NCBI RefSeq assembly: GCF_004355225.1
Contig: NZ_CP037933.1
Location: forward strand, 4,153,228-4,217,227
Reading direction: 5' to 3'
Source of the DNA: Flavobacterium nackdongense
GTDB lineage: Bacteria; Bacteroidota; Bacteroidia; Flavobacteriales; Flavobacteriaceae
DNA length: 64,000 nt
Positions within the stretch are counted from its first letter, which is position 1, and each line of letters opens with the position of its first letter. Under the pieces are notes generated by a model. The model saw only the letters and a list, made by a program, of their open reading frames with translations. It was not told the DNA's origin and did not search any database. This document shows positions 1 through 9,134 of this stretch, piece after piece. The position numbers and the translations under genes are program-made.

Positions 1-660
1 CTTATTGTAGATGGTAATTTGGTTACTTGGGACAATCACAAAGATTATTTTGCACTAAATCTAGTTGGTACAAATGGTGTTAATTCCGACGACGCGAAAA
101 GATGTAGAAATATTACATTCAATAGCGAGGGTGTTGTTTATAACATTACTTATAATACAACAGGAAACGGAACCCTTAGACCCGTTGGTAAAAATAATAG
201 TATTCAAGCCATTGGCGGGCAAAGTCCTATGATTTCATTTAATCCCGCAACTGGTAACCGAATTCAATCCATTACAATAGACAATCAATTGATCTATGAA
301 TACGGAAACCCTTCTTATACCATGCGTGAACCAGCAATTGTATTTCAAAATATTAATACCAATCACACTGTTGATGTTGTTTTTGCTTCGGGAGCGGATA
401 CTTATGATTTACCAATTAATTTTGCGACGCTTAGTGTAAAAAAAAACGATAATGACCAAGAACCTTTTATAGTTTACCCAAATCCTGCAAAATCTAAGAT
501 TTATGCAGATTGCAAAAATGGTTATAAAATTTTATCTATTTCAGGACAAATACTATTGCAAAGTTCTTTGCCAACCTCTGAAATTGACATTTCTTCTTTG
601 AGTGATGGGATATACTTACTAAAAACAGAAACACAACTGTCAAAATTTACTAAAAAGTGA
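1..660 (+). CDS. C-terminal part of a T9SS-exported surface protein (5' end outside window)
   Basis: The frame is already open at base 1 (it reads LIVDGNLVTW before the first possible TTG start at 19), so this is the 3' end of a longer gene. The last 65 or so residues form a type A T9SS sorting domain: a YPNP motif near residue 158, short beta strands, a DISSLSDGIYLL segment and a basic end (KFTKK). The part before it is beta-rich without a motif I can assign. Such domains direct export across the outer membrane and attachment to the cell surface. It precedes the GH2 gene on the same strand, so a role in the same glycan system is likely, but its catalytic or binding function cannot be seen here. 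Confidence 0.8.
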   Translation, partial: LIVDGNLVTWDNHKDYFALNLVGTNGVNSDDAKRCRNITFNSEGVVYNITYNTTGNGTLRPVGKNNSIQAIGGQSPMISFNPATGNRIQSITIDNQLIYEYGNPSYTMREPAIVFQNINTNHTVDVVFASGADTYDLPINFATLSVKKNDNDQEPFIVYPNPAKSKIYADCKNGYKILSISGQILLQSSLPTSEIDISSLSDGIYLLKTETQLSKFTKK

Positions 661-785
661 AATCTAATAAAGTATTGAAGTCATTCATAAACTGTATTTG
701 GAATTACAATCATTAGAGCTAAAGTTTTTGTAGTAACAGTTAAATCATTGTTTTCAAAGGGTTAGCCCGATTCAATAATTTTTAT

Positions 786-2606
786 ATGTGTAAAAAAATA
801 ATTAAGATGAAAAACATAGTAGTACTATTATTTGTAGTTTGTTGTACTCTTCTAAAGGCACAAGACAGCAAAAAGGTTACAGGTACTCACGTAAAAGACA
901 AGCTTGCAATGCTAACGCCTTGGGCGAAGGATTTGGATATAAAAAATCCTTTACCTGAATATCCTAGACCCATAATGGTGAGAGAGAAATGGCAAAATCT
1001 AAATGGTGTTTGGGAGTTCGGAGAGGCTATTGAAGGAACAGGAATTCCTAAAAAGTTAAACGAAAAAATAGTAGTTCCTTTTCCCTGGGAATCGAATTTA
1101 TCGGGCATTCAACGTCAGTTGAAATCGCAACGGGCTTGGTACAAACGTTCCTTTACAGTACCTAATGACTGGAAATCAAATGATGTTTTGTTGCACTTTG
1201 GAGCAGTAGATTTTGAAGCAAAAGTCTATGTAAATGGCAAGTTTGTCGGTCTACACAAAGGCGGTTATGATGCTTTCTTTTTTAATATTACTTCCTATTT
1301 AATGCCAGCTAAAAATGAATTGGCCATTGAGGTATTCGATCCAGGTAGCGATGCCGCTATAGCTTGTGGCAAACAGTCAAATGATAAATTTGACAATCCT
1401 CAACGATATTCCTATACGCCTTCATCAGGTATTTGGCAAACTGTTTGGATGGAACCTGTTGCTAAACAGTATATTACTAATTTTACAATTACACCCAATA
1501 TTGATGAAGCATTGATTGATGTTCTGGTCAACGCAAAAGCAGTTGGAAATCAGAAAGTAGAGGTTTTAGTCAAAGATGGGAATACATTAGTTGGCAGTGC
1601 TGAAGGTATTTTGAATAATAATTTTAAAGTAAAAATTCCAAATCCTAAATTATGGTCTCCGGATAGCCCGTTTTTGTATGATGTAGTAGTGCGATTAAAA
1701 GACAGTTTGAAAACCTATGACGAGGTAAAATCCTATACGGGAATGCGAAAAATAGCGATAGAATCGGTTGGGAATTTGAAAAAGATTATGCTCAATAATA
1801 AATATTTATTCCAAATGGGGCCTTTAGATCAAGGGTATTGGCCAGATGGAATTTATACGGCACCCACTGATGCAGCATTAAAATGGGATATTGCCAATAT
1901 CAAAGACTGGGGTTTTAATATGATTCGAAAACATATTAAAATTGAGCCCCAACGCTGGTACTATTGGGCAGATAAATTAGGACTTTTGGTTTGGCAAGAT
2001 ATGCCAAGTACGTTCAAAAAACGTACAGAGGAAGAAAAAACACAGTTTGAAACTGAACTAACTACGATGGTTCGAAACAATGCCAATCATCCATCAATAA
2101 TTGTTTGGGTCGTTTTTAATGAGCATTGGGGATTGTATGATGTAGAGCGAATGACCAATTATACGATGGGATTGGATCCTTCTCGCTTAGTAATTGGGAA
2201 CAGTGGTATCGACGCTGGAAAACCGGATATTGACTATGAAGTAGGACATATAAAAGACAATCATTCTTATCGTCCACCTTCGGTGCCTTTTGCTTCCAAC
2301 AAAAGAGCAGTGGTCAATGGGGAATATGGTGCAATAGGATATAATGTGCCAGGGCATATTTGGGATTTAGACGGTCCTTGGGTACATTACAATTATGCTG
2401 GTAAGGAAGCCGCAACAGTAGAATATGAGCGCTTTATAAAAATGATTGTGAATGATTTTCAAAAAGAAGGGTTGAGCGCTTCGGTTTATACACAGTGGAC
2501 TGATGTAGAAAATGAAATGAACGGTTTGTTTACTTACGACCGAAAAGTAGAGAAATTAGATAAAGAAAGAGTCAAAAAGGCTAATGAATCGACCTATAAG
2601 GAATAA
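786..2606 (+). CDS. Glycoside hydrolase family 2 enzyme (beta-galactosidase/beta-glucuronidase type)
   Basis: GH2 enzymes cleave terminal beta-galactosides, beta-mannosides or beta-glucuronides. Order of parts: signal peptide (MKNIVVLLF to LLKAQ), sugar-binding jelly roll around residues 60-225 (WQNLNGVWEF, PFPWES), immunoglobulin-like domain around 230-330, and a TIM barrel. The acid/base is E446 in FNEHWG, after the typical HPSIIVW strand; E513 in NGEYG is the expected nucleophile. At about 600 residues it is a short GH2 without C-terminal additions. A second start at 807 (MKNIVVLL) fits a signal peptide better than 786. It probably acts in the periplasm on oligosaccharides released by the neighbouring enzymes. 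The exact sugar specificity cannot be told from sequence. Confidence 0.9.
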   Translation: MCKKIIKMKNIVVLLFVVCCTLLKAQDSKKVTGTHVKDKLAMLTPWAKDLDIKNPLPEYPRPIMVREKWQNLNGVWEFGEAIEGTGIPKKLNEKIVVPFPWESNLSGIQRQLKSQRAWYKRSFTVPNDWKSNDVLLHFGAVDFEAKVYVNGKFVGLHKGGYDAFFFNITSYLMPAKNELAIEVFDPGSDAAIACGKQSNDKFDNPQRYSYTPSSGIWQTVWMEPVAKQYITNFTITPNIDEALIDVLVNAKAVGNQKVEVLVKDGNTLVGSAEGILNNNFKVKIPNPKLWSPDSPFLYDVVVRLKDSLKTYDEVKSYTGMRKIAIESVGNLKKIMLNNKYLFQMGPLDQGYWPDGIYTAPTDAALKWDIANIKDWGFNMIRKHIKIEPQRWYYWADKLGLLVWQDMPSTFKKRTEEEKTQFETELTTMVRNNANHPSIIVWVVFNEHWGLYDVERMTNYTMGLDPSRLVIGNSGIDAGKPDIDYEVGHIKDNHSYRPPSVPFASNKRAVVNGEYGAIGYNVPGHIWDLDGPWVHYNYAGKEAATVEYERFIKMIVNDFQKEGLSASVYTQWTDVENEMNGLFTYDRKVEKLDKERVKKANESTYKE

Positions 2607-2945
2607 GGATTATTTGAAATTTTTAATATTCACGAGTGCCTCACTATTTTAAGCATTAATTTATTTACTCAAATTTCTAAGGTCACATAAAAAGGTAAAG
2701 TGAATGACTTTGTGTTAGTTTAAAAAGCTTAGAAAATAAGGTTTCTAATATGTGATAAAACTTGATTTGAGCCAGAAGAAGGAATTCAGTTAGATTTTCA
2801 ACTTAGTTGGTAAGTTATTTTTTGATCAGAAATCTGAAAATGAAATCAATAAGATTGCTATTGAAAAGACAGAATTATATCCATATTGGTAGTTATATCA
2901 GACAACAAAACCAATTGGGTAGCTAAACAATTTGTAAAATATTAA
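2607..2945. other. Gene-less spacer with a possible decayed coding remnant
   Basis: This 339-bp AT-rich gap between the GH2 and GH28 genes holds no complete ORF. A short phrase near 2818-2890 on the + strand reads FFDQKSENEINKIAIEK and ends at a stop after YPYW, which looks more like coding than random sequence. No start, family match or partner fragment is visible. No clear terminator or promoter was found. Confidence 0.25.
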
Positions 2946-4589
2946 ATGATGAAAAAAAAAATTCTAATAACGGTTTTATTAACATTTGTATTATTGAACC
3001 AAATTAATGCCCAAAGCACATTTTTTGAAGTCTATCCAGCTCCCAAAGGAGTTAAGACTAGCGATAGATACAAGGTTAAAGTAGCCGATGATAATAACAA
3101 AAGTGATTCGTTTGTGTATTATAGTACACCCTTAGACGACGACTCACCCAAGACCGAAAGCACTCGCAATGGTGTGATTAAAGGAATTAATGAAAATGAA
3201 GCCTTGAGAAATTTTTATTTTGGAGGAAAAACAGCCGATTTGAATACTGAACAATCAGTAGCTTGGACTTGTTTTTCCTTTAAAGGGAAAATACAAATTA
3301 CGGTCGAATATAGTTCAGAAATTAAAAGTTTTAAAATATTGCCTTCTAATTTAAACTTGAAAGGTACTATATCTAACAATCAACTTAGCTTTACGCTTGA
3401 CAATCCCCGTAAATTGGCAGTTGTAATTAATGGTGACTACCTTAATCCCTTATTTATTTTTGGCGATGCACCAGAGGTTGGTGTGCCATCAAAAACTGCT
3501 GTTGGTACTTTAGTTATTAAGGAAGGTACTAATTTTAAGAATATTCGCGAAAAAGTAAAAAAAGCATCGGTTATTTATTTTGAACCAGGAGTTCACCCCA
3601 TAGGTGTTGCTTTCGAAATATTCTCGAATCAAACGGTTTATCTTGCAGGCGGGGCTTATCTAATAGGCACAATACATGGCATGATGGCATCCAATGTTAC
3701 AATCAGAGGTCGTGGTGTTTTAGCAGGTGATAGTATCTCGCGGGCGGAAGTTCTTGCTATGAAAAGTGTTAATGATACTAAGATAAAAGTTGCCAAACGT
3801 ATGAGGTATCACGCTATAAATATGCTTTCTGCCGAAAACGAAACCAGTTGGAATTCTTTTGCCGACAGTCCAGGAAAAGGATGCGACAACCTTAATATTG
3901 AAGGGATTACAATAGCAAGTCCCCGTCAATTTTTTATTCGTGCCACCGGAGTTCCCATAACCATCCATAATGTAAAAATGCTTGGTTCATGGCCTTATAA
4001 TACTGATGGTGTTTCTACAATCGGGCAGGGACATACAACCGTTTTTAACTGTTTTTTTAATTGTAATGATGATGCAATATATGTCAGTCCTAATTATTGT
4101 AATATTCATCACTGTACTTTTTGGCAAGGTAACAATGGTTGTGTTTTTCAATTTCATTGGGGCAGTTCGCCAGTTGATGAGCAAGGAGGGTATATTCACG
4201 ATTGCGATATTATACACTCGGGACATGTAGCTGAAGCCAATAATCGAATGTTAATAGGTTCAAGGAAATCAGGGCCAGGAGATCTTAGCAATGTTTATTT
4301 TAGAAACATCCGTATCGAAGGGCCAGTTTGGAGTCTTTTTAGAATTGAAACGAACGAAAGTGGAAATGTAGGTTCTTTTAAGAATATTCATTTCGAAAAT
4401 ATATCAGTAGATGGATTTGTTTTAAATAAAAGCACTATTAAATCCAGCAAGAATAGAAAAGAAGGAGAAACATCTACTTCGTGGATTAAGGATATATACT
4501 TTAAAAATGTCACCATCAACGGGAAAAAAATCACTAAAGACGATTTCGATATTGGCACATTTCAAGTAGAAAATGTGGTAATAGAGTAA
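2946..4589 (+). CDS. GH28-type right-handed beta-helix glycan hydrolase
   Basis: Signal peptide MMKKKILITVLLTFVLLNQINAQ, then a beta-sandwich domain (about 25-190; TCFSFKGKIQITV) like the N-terminal domains of GH49 and some GH28 enzymes, then a right-handed beta-helix (about 200-540; VYLAGGAYLIGT, IRGRGVLAGDS). The GH28 acidic pattern is present: N352-T-D354 and D375-D376 in CNDDAIYV. GH28 inverting enzymes hydrolyse alpha-galacturonide and related linkages. Three other beta-helix proteins in the window share the sandwich-plus-helix plan. The substrate may be a pectin-like or other acidic glycan, but the sandwich domain also allows a GH49-like enzyme. There is no T9SS tail, so it is probably periplasmic. 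Confidence 0.85.
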   Translation: MMKKKILITVLLTFVLLNQINAQSTFFEVYPAPKGVKTSDRYKVKVADDNNKSDSFVYYSTPLDDDSPKTESTRNGVIKGINENEALRNFYFGGKTADLNTEQSVAWTCFSFKGKIQITVEYSSEIKSFKILPSNLNLKGTISNNQLSFTLDNPRKLAVVINGDYLNPLFIFGDAPEVGVPSKTAVGTLVIKEGTNFKNIREKVKKASVIYFEPGVHPIGVAFEIFSNQTVYLAGGAYLIGTIHGMMASNVTIRGRGVLAGDSISRAEVLAMKSVNDTKIKVAKRMRYHAINMLSAENETSWNSFADSPGKGCDNLNIEGITIASPRQFFIRATGVPITIHNVKMLGSWPYNTDGVSTIGQGHTTVFNCFFNCNDDAIYVSPNYCNIHHCTFWQGNNGCVFQFHWGSSPVDEQGGYIHDCDIIHSGHVAEANNRMLIGSRKSGPGDLSNVYFRNIRIEGPVWSLFRIETNESGNVGSFKNIHFENISVDGFVLNKSTIKSSKNRKEGETSTSWIKDIYFKNVTINGKKITKDDFDIGTFQVENVVIE

Positions 4590-4747
4590 GTTTTTTAATG
4601 GCATTGATAAAAAAATAAGCAATCAACAATTCAATTTATTTTAACGAATACTTTTTATAAGTATTTATTGTTGTTTGGGCAGGCAATAATTAAAAAAAAG
4701 GAAAAGAAAAAGACTAAAAAAGAAATAGTAATTAAATAAATATAAAT

Positions 4748-5602
4748 ATGAAAATTTTTTCAAAAGTACTAGTAGTTGTATCATCAATACTGATCGGGAG
4801 TTGTAGTTCTCAAAAAAACGGAAGCCAACTAACTGCTGTAGGAGCAATAGACAAGGAGGGTTATGTCAATCTTTACAATGGAAAAGATATGGATAACTGG
4901 AACATTATGTGTAGAAATTTTAATAGAGAGTTGGCACAAAAAGTTTTTACAGCCGGAGAAAATGGCGAAATGCATGTTTTCAAAGATTTTCCAGATGAAG
5001 GAACAACCAATGCAGGCAAATCGCTAACGCATTGTATGTTCTTTACCAAAGAAAAATACAGTAAGTATAGTTTTAAATTTGAATACAAATGGGGAACCAA
5101 AACCTACAACAATTTCAATCAATTTCAGTATGATGCAGGCTTGTATTACCACGTTTTTGATGTGGCAATTTGGCCTCAAGGAATAGAATATCAAGTGAGA
5201 TACAATCATTTAGAAAAACGAAATCATACCGGTGATATTTGGAATTCTGGGGCTAAATTTGATTGGGTTGCCGACGAAAAAGTTAGTGATCCTAAAATGA
5301 AAACCTATTTATCTTTAAAAGATGGAGGAGTTGTTCAAGAGCACAGGGGAGGAGAACATAGAGCTCACAAAAATGCTCCGTTTCACGCTTTAGACGGTCA
5401 ATGGAATCAGTGTGAAATCATTGTGATGGGAGATAAATACGCTATTCATAAATTAAATGGGGTTGTTGTAAATGTATTAACCAATTTAAGTTTGAAAGAG
5501 GGTGTCATAGGCTTGCAGTCAGAAACTGCTGAAGTTTTTTATAGAAATATTAAAATTAAAGAGTTTAAAGAAGATATTCCAATGGAGAAATTTTTAAAGT
5601 AA
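4748..5602 (+). CDS. DUF1080 (3-keto-disaccharide hydrolase-type) lipoprotein
   Basis: The N-terminus is a lipoprotein signal (ILIGSCSS, Cys19), so the protein is membrane-anchored. The rest is one concanavalin A-like sandwich of the DUF1080/3-keto-disaccharide hydrolase family (VNLYNGKDMDNW near residue 40, then FKFEYKWG and a C-terminal VIGLQSETAEVFYRNIKIKE). Members hydrolyse 3-keto-glycosides or bind glycans, and they are common in Bacteroidota polysaccharide loci. A gap of about 108 bp separates it from the following GH43 gene on the same strand. A glycan-related role is supported by family and context, but no catalytic residue can be named with certainty. Confidence 0.85.
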   Translation: MKIFSKVLVVVSSILIGSCSSQKNGSQLTAVGAIDKEGYVNLYNGKDMDNWNIMCRNFNRELAQKVFTAGENGEMHVFKDFPDEGTTNAGKSLTHCMFFTKEKYSKYSFKFEYKWGTKTYNNFNQFQYDAGLYYHVFDVAIWPQGIEYQVRYNHLEKRNHTGDIWNSGAKFDWVADEKVSDPKMKTYLSLKDGGVVQEHRGGEHRAHKNAPFHALDGQWNQCEIIVMGDKYAIHKLNGVVVNVLTNLSLKEGVIGLQSETAEVFYRNIKIKEFKEDIPMEKFLK

Positions 5603-5710
5603 TAGTATATTTTTTGAACTATTTAGTATCCAGTTTCCATTTTTAGTAGTTCTGCAATTTTGTAATCAACTAAATGGTAATAGTGACAAAAAACCGATAA
5701 ACTTTTTTTT

Positions 5711-7543
5711 ATGAATTTTAAAACAGTTATTATTTTACTAATTTCTTTTTCAATTTTTGCTCAAGAAACTGACAAAATTGGTGGTTATCTTTTCGCACAT
5801 ATGACCAACGATGATTACGGAACCTTGCATTATTCAATCAGTAAAGATGGTTTGCATTGGAACTCGTTACGCAATGGGAAAAGAATCTTGGAAGACTACA
5901 AAGGCCACCCCGATATAATTACAGGACATGACGGCAAGTTTTATTTAGTGGGAAATCCAAAAGACGGCGGGAATAAAATTAGAATTTGGACCTCAACCGA
6001 TTTGCTGAATTGGGCGTTTTTAACGGATTTAAAACCTGATATGAGTCGTTTGCCCGAATTCGATTCAAAAGATTATTGGCATGGGGCACCGAAAATGTTT
6101 TATGACATCGACACTAAAAAGTACATCATCACCTGGCATTTTGCTACTAAAAACAGAAACAAAGTGTCGGCAGATGAATATTGGGGAAGTATGCGTACTT
6201 TATTTGTGACCTCCACCAATTTGAAAGAGATATCAATGCCCAAACGCTTGTTTGATAAAGATTTCGCCACCATAGACGTGATTGTCAGAAAATTCAATAA
6301 TTCCTATTATGCCCTATTGAAAGATGAACGCGCTCCAAGTCAAGACTGGCCAACCGGAAAATCTATTCGAATTGCTAAAGCAACAAATTTAGAAGGACCA
6401 TATAGCGAACCAAGTCCATCAATTTCTCCCAATTTCAGGGAAGCTCCTACTTTGATACCACAAGGTAACGGAAAAGGATATTATTTGTATTTTGAGCAAT
6501 ATCCAGGTATTCAATACGAAATGGCAATAGCAACAAACATTGAAGGGCCTTGGTACGATGGGTATGCCAATAGTTTCAGCCTTCCTAAAGAAGCAAGACA
6601 CGGTTGTATGTTGCCGCTTACTGAAGAACAATTTGAAAAATTGAATTCAACTTTTGGGGATTCAAATGATTTTAAAAATCAATCAAAATGGCTGTATGTT
6701 GGGTTTAAAGATCCAGGAGACAGAGGTTTGTGGTTTTCTACAAGCGAAGACGGTTATGTTTGGAATGAATTGAATAATGGCAAGCCTTGGGTAAATCCAG
6801 CTATTGGTATGAACCGCATGCGAGACCCATTTATCACTAGAGATCCTAGACAAGGATTTCATTTGTTATGGACCATTGGGAACCAAAAAATGGGCTATGC
6901 TCATTCTGATGATTTAGTGCATTGGTCTACACCACGAACAATCCCTATACTGGCTGATAATCCGAATGTAAAAAACGTTTGGGCACCTGAAATGTTCTAC
7001 GATCAAGCTTCCAAAAAATGGTTTATTTATTGGTCATCCACCATCAAAGGTGAATTTCCTGAAACTGAAGGACAAGTGAAAAATGATAAAAACCATCGTA
7101 TTTATTATATGACTACCGATGATTTTAAGAATTTTAGCAAGCCAACTGTTTTTTACAATCCGGGAATTCCGGTCATTGATGCTACAATTCTAAAAGAAGG
7201 GGATACTTTTTATATGGTTGTCAAAGATGAGCGAGACACCCCTTTGAAAAAAAATCTTCGCATTACAACGTCTAAAAATATTCTTGGCCCTTGGACTGAA
7301 TTGAGTGAGCCCATCACTGCTACATGGACAGAAGGCCCTTCTGTTTTTAAAAAGGAGGACACCTATCTTTTGTATTTTGATCATTATAATGGAGGAAAAG
7401 GCATGCAAGCATTGGAAAGTAAAAATTTGAAAGATTGGAAAGATATTTCAACAAAAGTTCAATTCGCAGCAGAATCCAAACATGGGTCATTCATAAAAAT
7501 AACCTCAGATGAATTTAATGCTTTAAAACGAGCCGAATTTTAA
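5711..7543 (+). CDS. Tandem double GH43-type five-bladed beta-propeller protein
   Basis: A signal peptide ending at SIFAQ is followed by two complete GH43-like propellers, about 22-310 and 325-608. The halves are recognisably duplicated: GTLHYSISKDGLHWNSL matches GLWFSTSEDGYVWNEL, and both end in a similar strand (KEARHGCMLPLTEEQFEKL and AESKHGSFIKITSDEFNAL). Candidate catalytic-base aspartates are D68 (HPDII) in the first half and D372 (RDPFI) in the second. GH43 enzymes remove alpha-L-arabinofuranosyl or beta-xylosyl units. It is nearly twice the usual single-domain length. It lies 20 bp before the next GH43 gene, so the two are probably co-transcribed. Whether both halves are active is not known. 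Confidence 0.85.
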   Translation: MNFKTVIILLISFSIFAQETDKIGGYLFAHMTNDDYGTLHYSISKDGLHWNSLRNGKRILEDYKGHPDIITGHDGKFYLVGNPKDGGNKIRIWTSTDLLNWAFLTDLKPDMSRLPEFDSKDYWHGAPKMFYDIDTKKYIITWHFATKNRNKVSADEYWGSMRTLFVTSTNLKEISMPKRLFDKDFATIDVIVRKFNNSYYALLKDERAPSQDWPTGKSIRIAKATNLEGPYSEPSPSISPNFREAPTLIPQGNGKGYYLYFEQYPGIQYEMAIATNIEGPWYDGYANSFSLPKEARHGCMLPLTEEQFEKLNSTFGDSNDFKNQSKWLYVGFKDPGDRGLWFSTSEDGYVWNELNNGKPWVNPAIGMNRMRDPFITRDPRQGFHLLWTIGNQKMGYAHSDDLVHWSTPRTIPILADNPNVKNVWAPEMFYDQASKKWFIYWSSTIKGEFPETEGQVKNDKNHRIYYMTTDDFKNFSKPTVFYNPGIPVIDATILKEGDTFYMVVKDERDTPLKKNLRITTSKNILGPWTELSEPITATWTEGPSVFKKEDTYLLYFDHYNGGKGMQALESKNLKDWKDISTKVQFAAESKHGSFIKITSDEFNALKRAEF

Positions 7544-7562
7544 TTCCTAAATAAATTTTGAA

Positions 7563-9101
7563 ATGAAAACACTTTTACATACAGTACTACTTCTGGTTTC
7601 AATTGCTCTTTTTTCGCAAAAAGGAACAGTTGATAATGCAATAAATGAAGGTCAGATTATGGCAGATAGAGGCAATGGTTTTTACAAGAATCCAATATTT
7701 CCGGGTAATTACGGAGATCCTACATTGGTAAGAGTTAAAGATGATTACTATGTTGCCTTCAGTAGAACCAATGGTATTGTGATTTGGCATTCCAAAGATT
7801 TAGTCAATTGGAAACCAGTAGTTAGACATCGATTACCTGAAGGATACAATACGGTTTGGGCAATAGATTTGCAATATTTTGATGGTAAGTTTCACATTTA
7901 TATGCCTATTAAAGATTTTCCAAATAAGAAAGAAGAGGCATTTGGGAATTTTGTCATAATAGCTAAAAATCCCGAAGGACCATGGTCAGATCCGATCAAT
8001 TTAGAGATAGAAGCTCCAGGTTCGGATTATTCTGGGATTGATCCGGGATTTATTCAAACACCAAAAGGGGAGAAGTATTTGTATTTAAATCATGGTTGGG
8101 TGGTTAGTCTAAACAACGAAGGAACGAAAGCTGTATCAAAACCACAAAAGGTGTACGATGGTTGGAATTATCCTAATGATTGGGTTGTGGAGTGTAAATG
8201 TTTAGAAAGTCCAAAGTTATTTTACAAAGACGGATATTATTTTATGGTTTCTGCTCAAGGCGGTACAAATGGGCCTTCAACTGCTCATATGAGTATTGTA
8301 GCAAGAGCAAAACATCCTCTTGGACCTTGGGAAAATTCTCCTCACAATCCACTTACGCATACGTTTAGCCAAGAGGAAGCTTTCTGGCATCAGGGACACG
8401 GAACTGTTTTTGAAGGGGCTGATGGGAGTTGGTGGACAATTTTTCACGGAAGGAACAACAATTTTGTCGAAATGGGAAGACCTTGTTTGTTAATGCCTAT
8501 CGAATGGACAAACGACGGTTGGCCCATTCAGAAGATAGGTGTTAAATCGGATGATTTAATTCCAAAAATTAAAGGAGAAAATACAGGGCATGGCTTGGCA
8601 CTATCGGATAATTTTGATACAGAAACATTGGGAATGCAATGGTATTATGATAATGCAAAAAAGGAAAATTTCATTTCGGGCAATGGGAAATTGATTATGA
8701 AAGCCTCTGGCGAGAGCTTCCGATCGGCATCAGAGATTTATAATTTTGCTCCAAACGACAGTTATGAGATTATAGTGAAAATCCAAAGTGCTTCTAAAAA
8801 AACTTTGGCTGGCTTAAGAATGGGGTACGAAGGAATTGTAACCGACGGCGAAACAGTATCAATAGCAGAAGGGCCTGATTGGAGGCTTAGACAATCGGTT
8901 TATAAACTTAAAAATAAGAAAGCGGTATGGCTAAAAATCAAAAATAGCCGAAAAGACGTGAGTATGTTTTACAGTGAGGACGGGGCTAATTGGACAAAAT
9001 TTGATTGTTCCGTGCGTTCTCATGAAAGTTACAAGTATTCGTTGTTTAGCTATGGAACAGGCGAAGCAGTCTTCGAAACTTTTAAGTATAAAGGGTTATA
9101 A
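7563..9101 (+). CDS. GH43 enzyme with C-terminal concanavalin A-like domain
   Basis: Signal peptide (SIALFSQ), GH43 propeller about 38-340, and a beta-sandwich about 350-512 (LSDNFDTETLGMQW) of the kind appended to beta-xylosidases and arabinofuranosidases. The expected catalytic triad is visible: D52 (YGDPTL), D160 (SGIDPGF) and E215 (CLESPKLF). Likely reaction: removal of terminal arabinofuranose or xylose from oligosaccharides in the periplasm. It follows the double-GH43 gene by 20 bp and precedes the GH-A-like gene by about 33 bp, so it sits inside one transcription unit. The precise subfamily is not assigned. Confidence 0.88.
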   Translation: MKTLLHTVLLLVSIALFSQKGTVDNAINEGQIMADRGNGFYKNPIFPGNYGDPTLVRVKDDYYVAFSRTNGIVIWHSKDLVNWKPVVRHRLPEGYNTVWAIDLQYFDGKFHIYMPIKDFPNKKEEAFGNFVIIAKNPEGPWSDPINLEIEAPGSDYSGIDPGFIQTPKGEKYLYLNHGWVVSLNNEGTKAVSKPQKVYDGWNYPNDWVVECKCLESPKLFYKDGYYFMVSAQGGTNGPSTAHMSIVARAKHPLGPWENSPHNPLTHTFSQEEAFWHQGHGTVFEGADGSWWTIFHGRNNNFVEMGRPCLLMPIEWTNDGWPIQKIGVKSDDLIPKIKGENTGHGLALSDNFDTETLGMQWYYDNAKKENFISGNGKLIMKASGESFRSASEIYNFAPNDSYEIIVKIQSASKKTLAGLRMGYEGIVTDGETVSIAEGPDWRLRQSVYKLKNKKAVWLKIKNSRKDVSMFYSEDGANWTKFDCSVRSHESYKYSLFSYGTGEAVFETFKYKGL

Positions 9102-9134
9102 AGCAAAATATAAAAACGAAAAAAAATTAAAACA

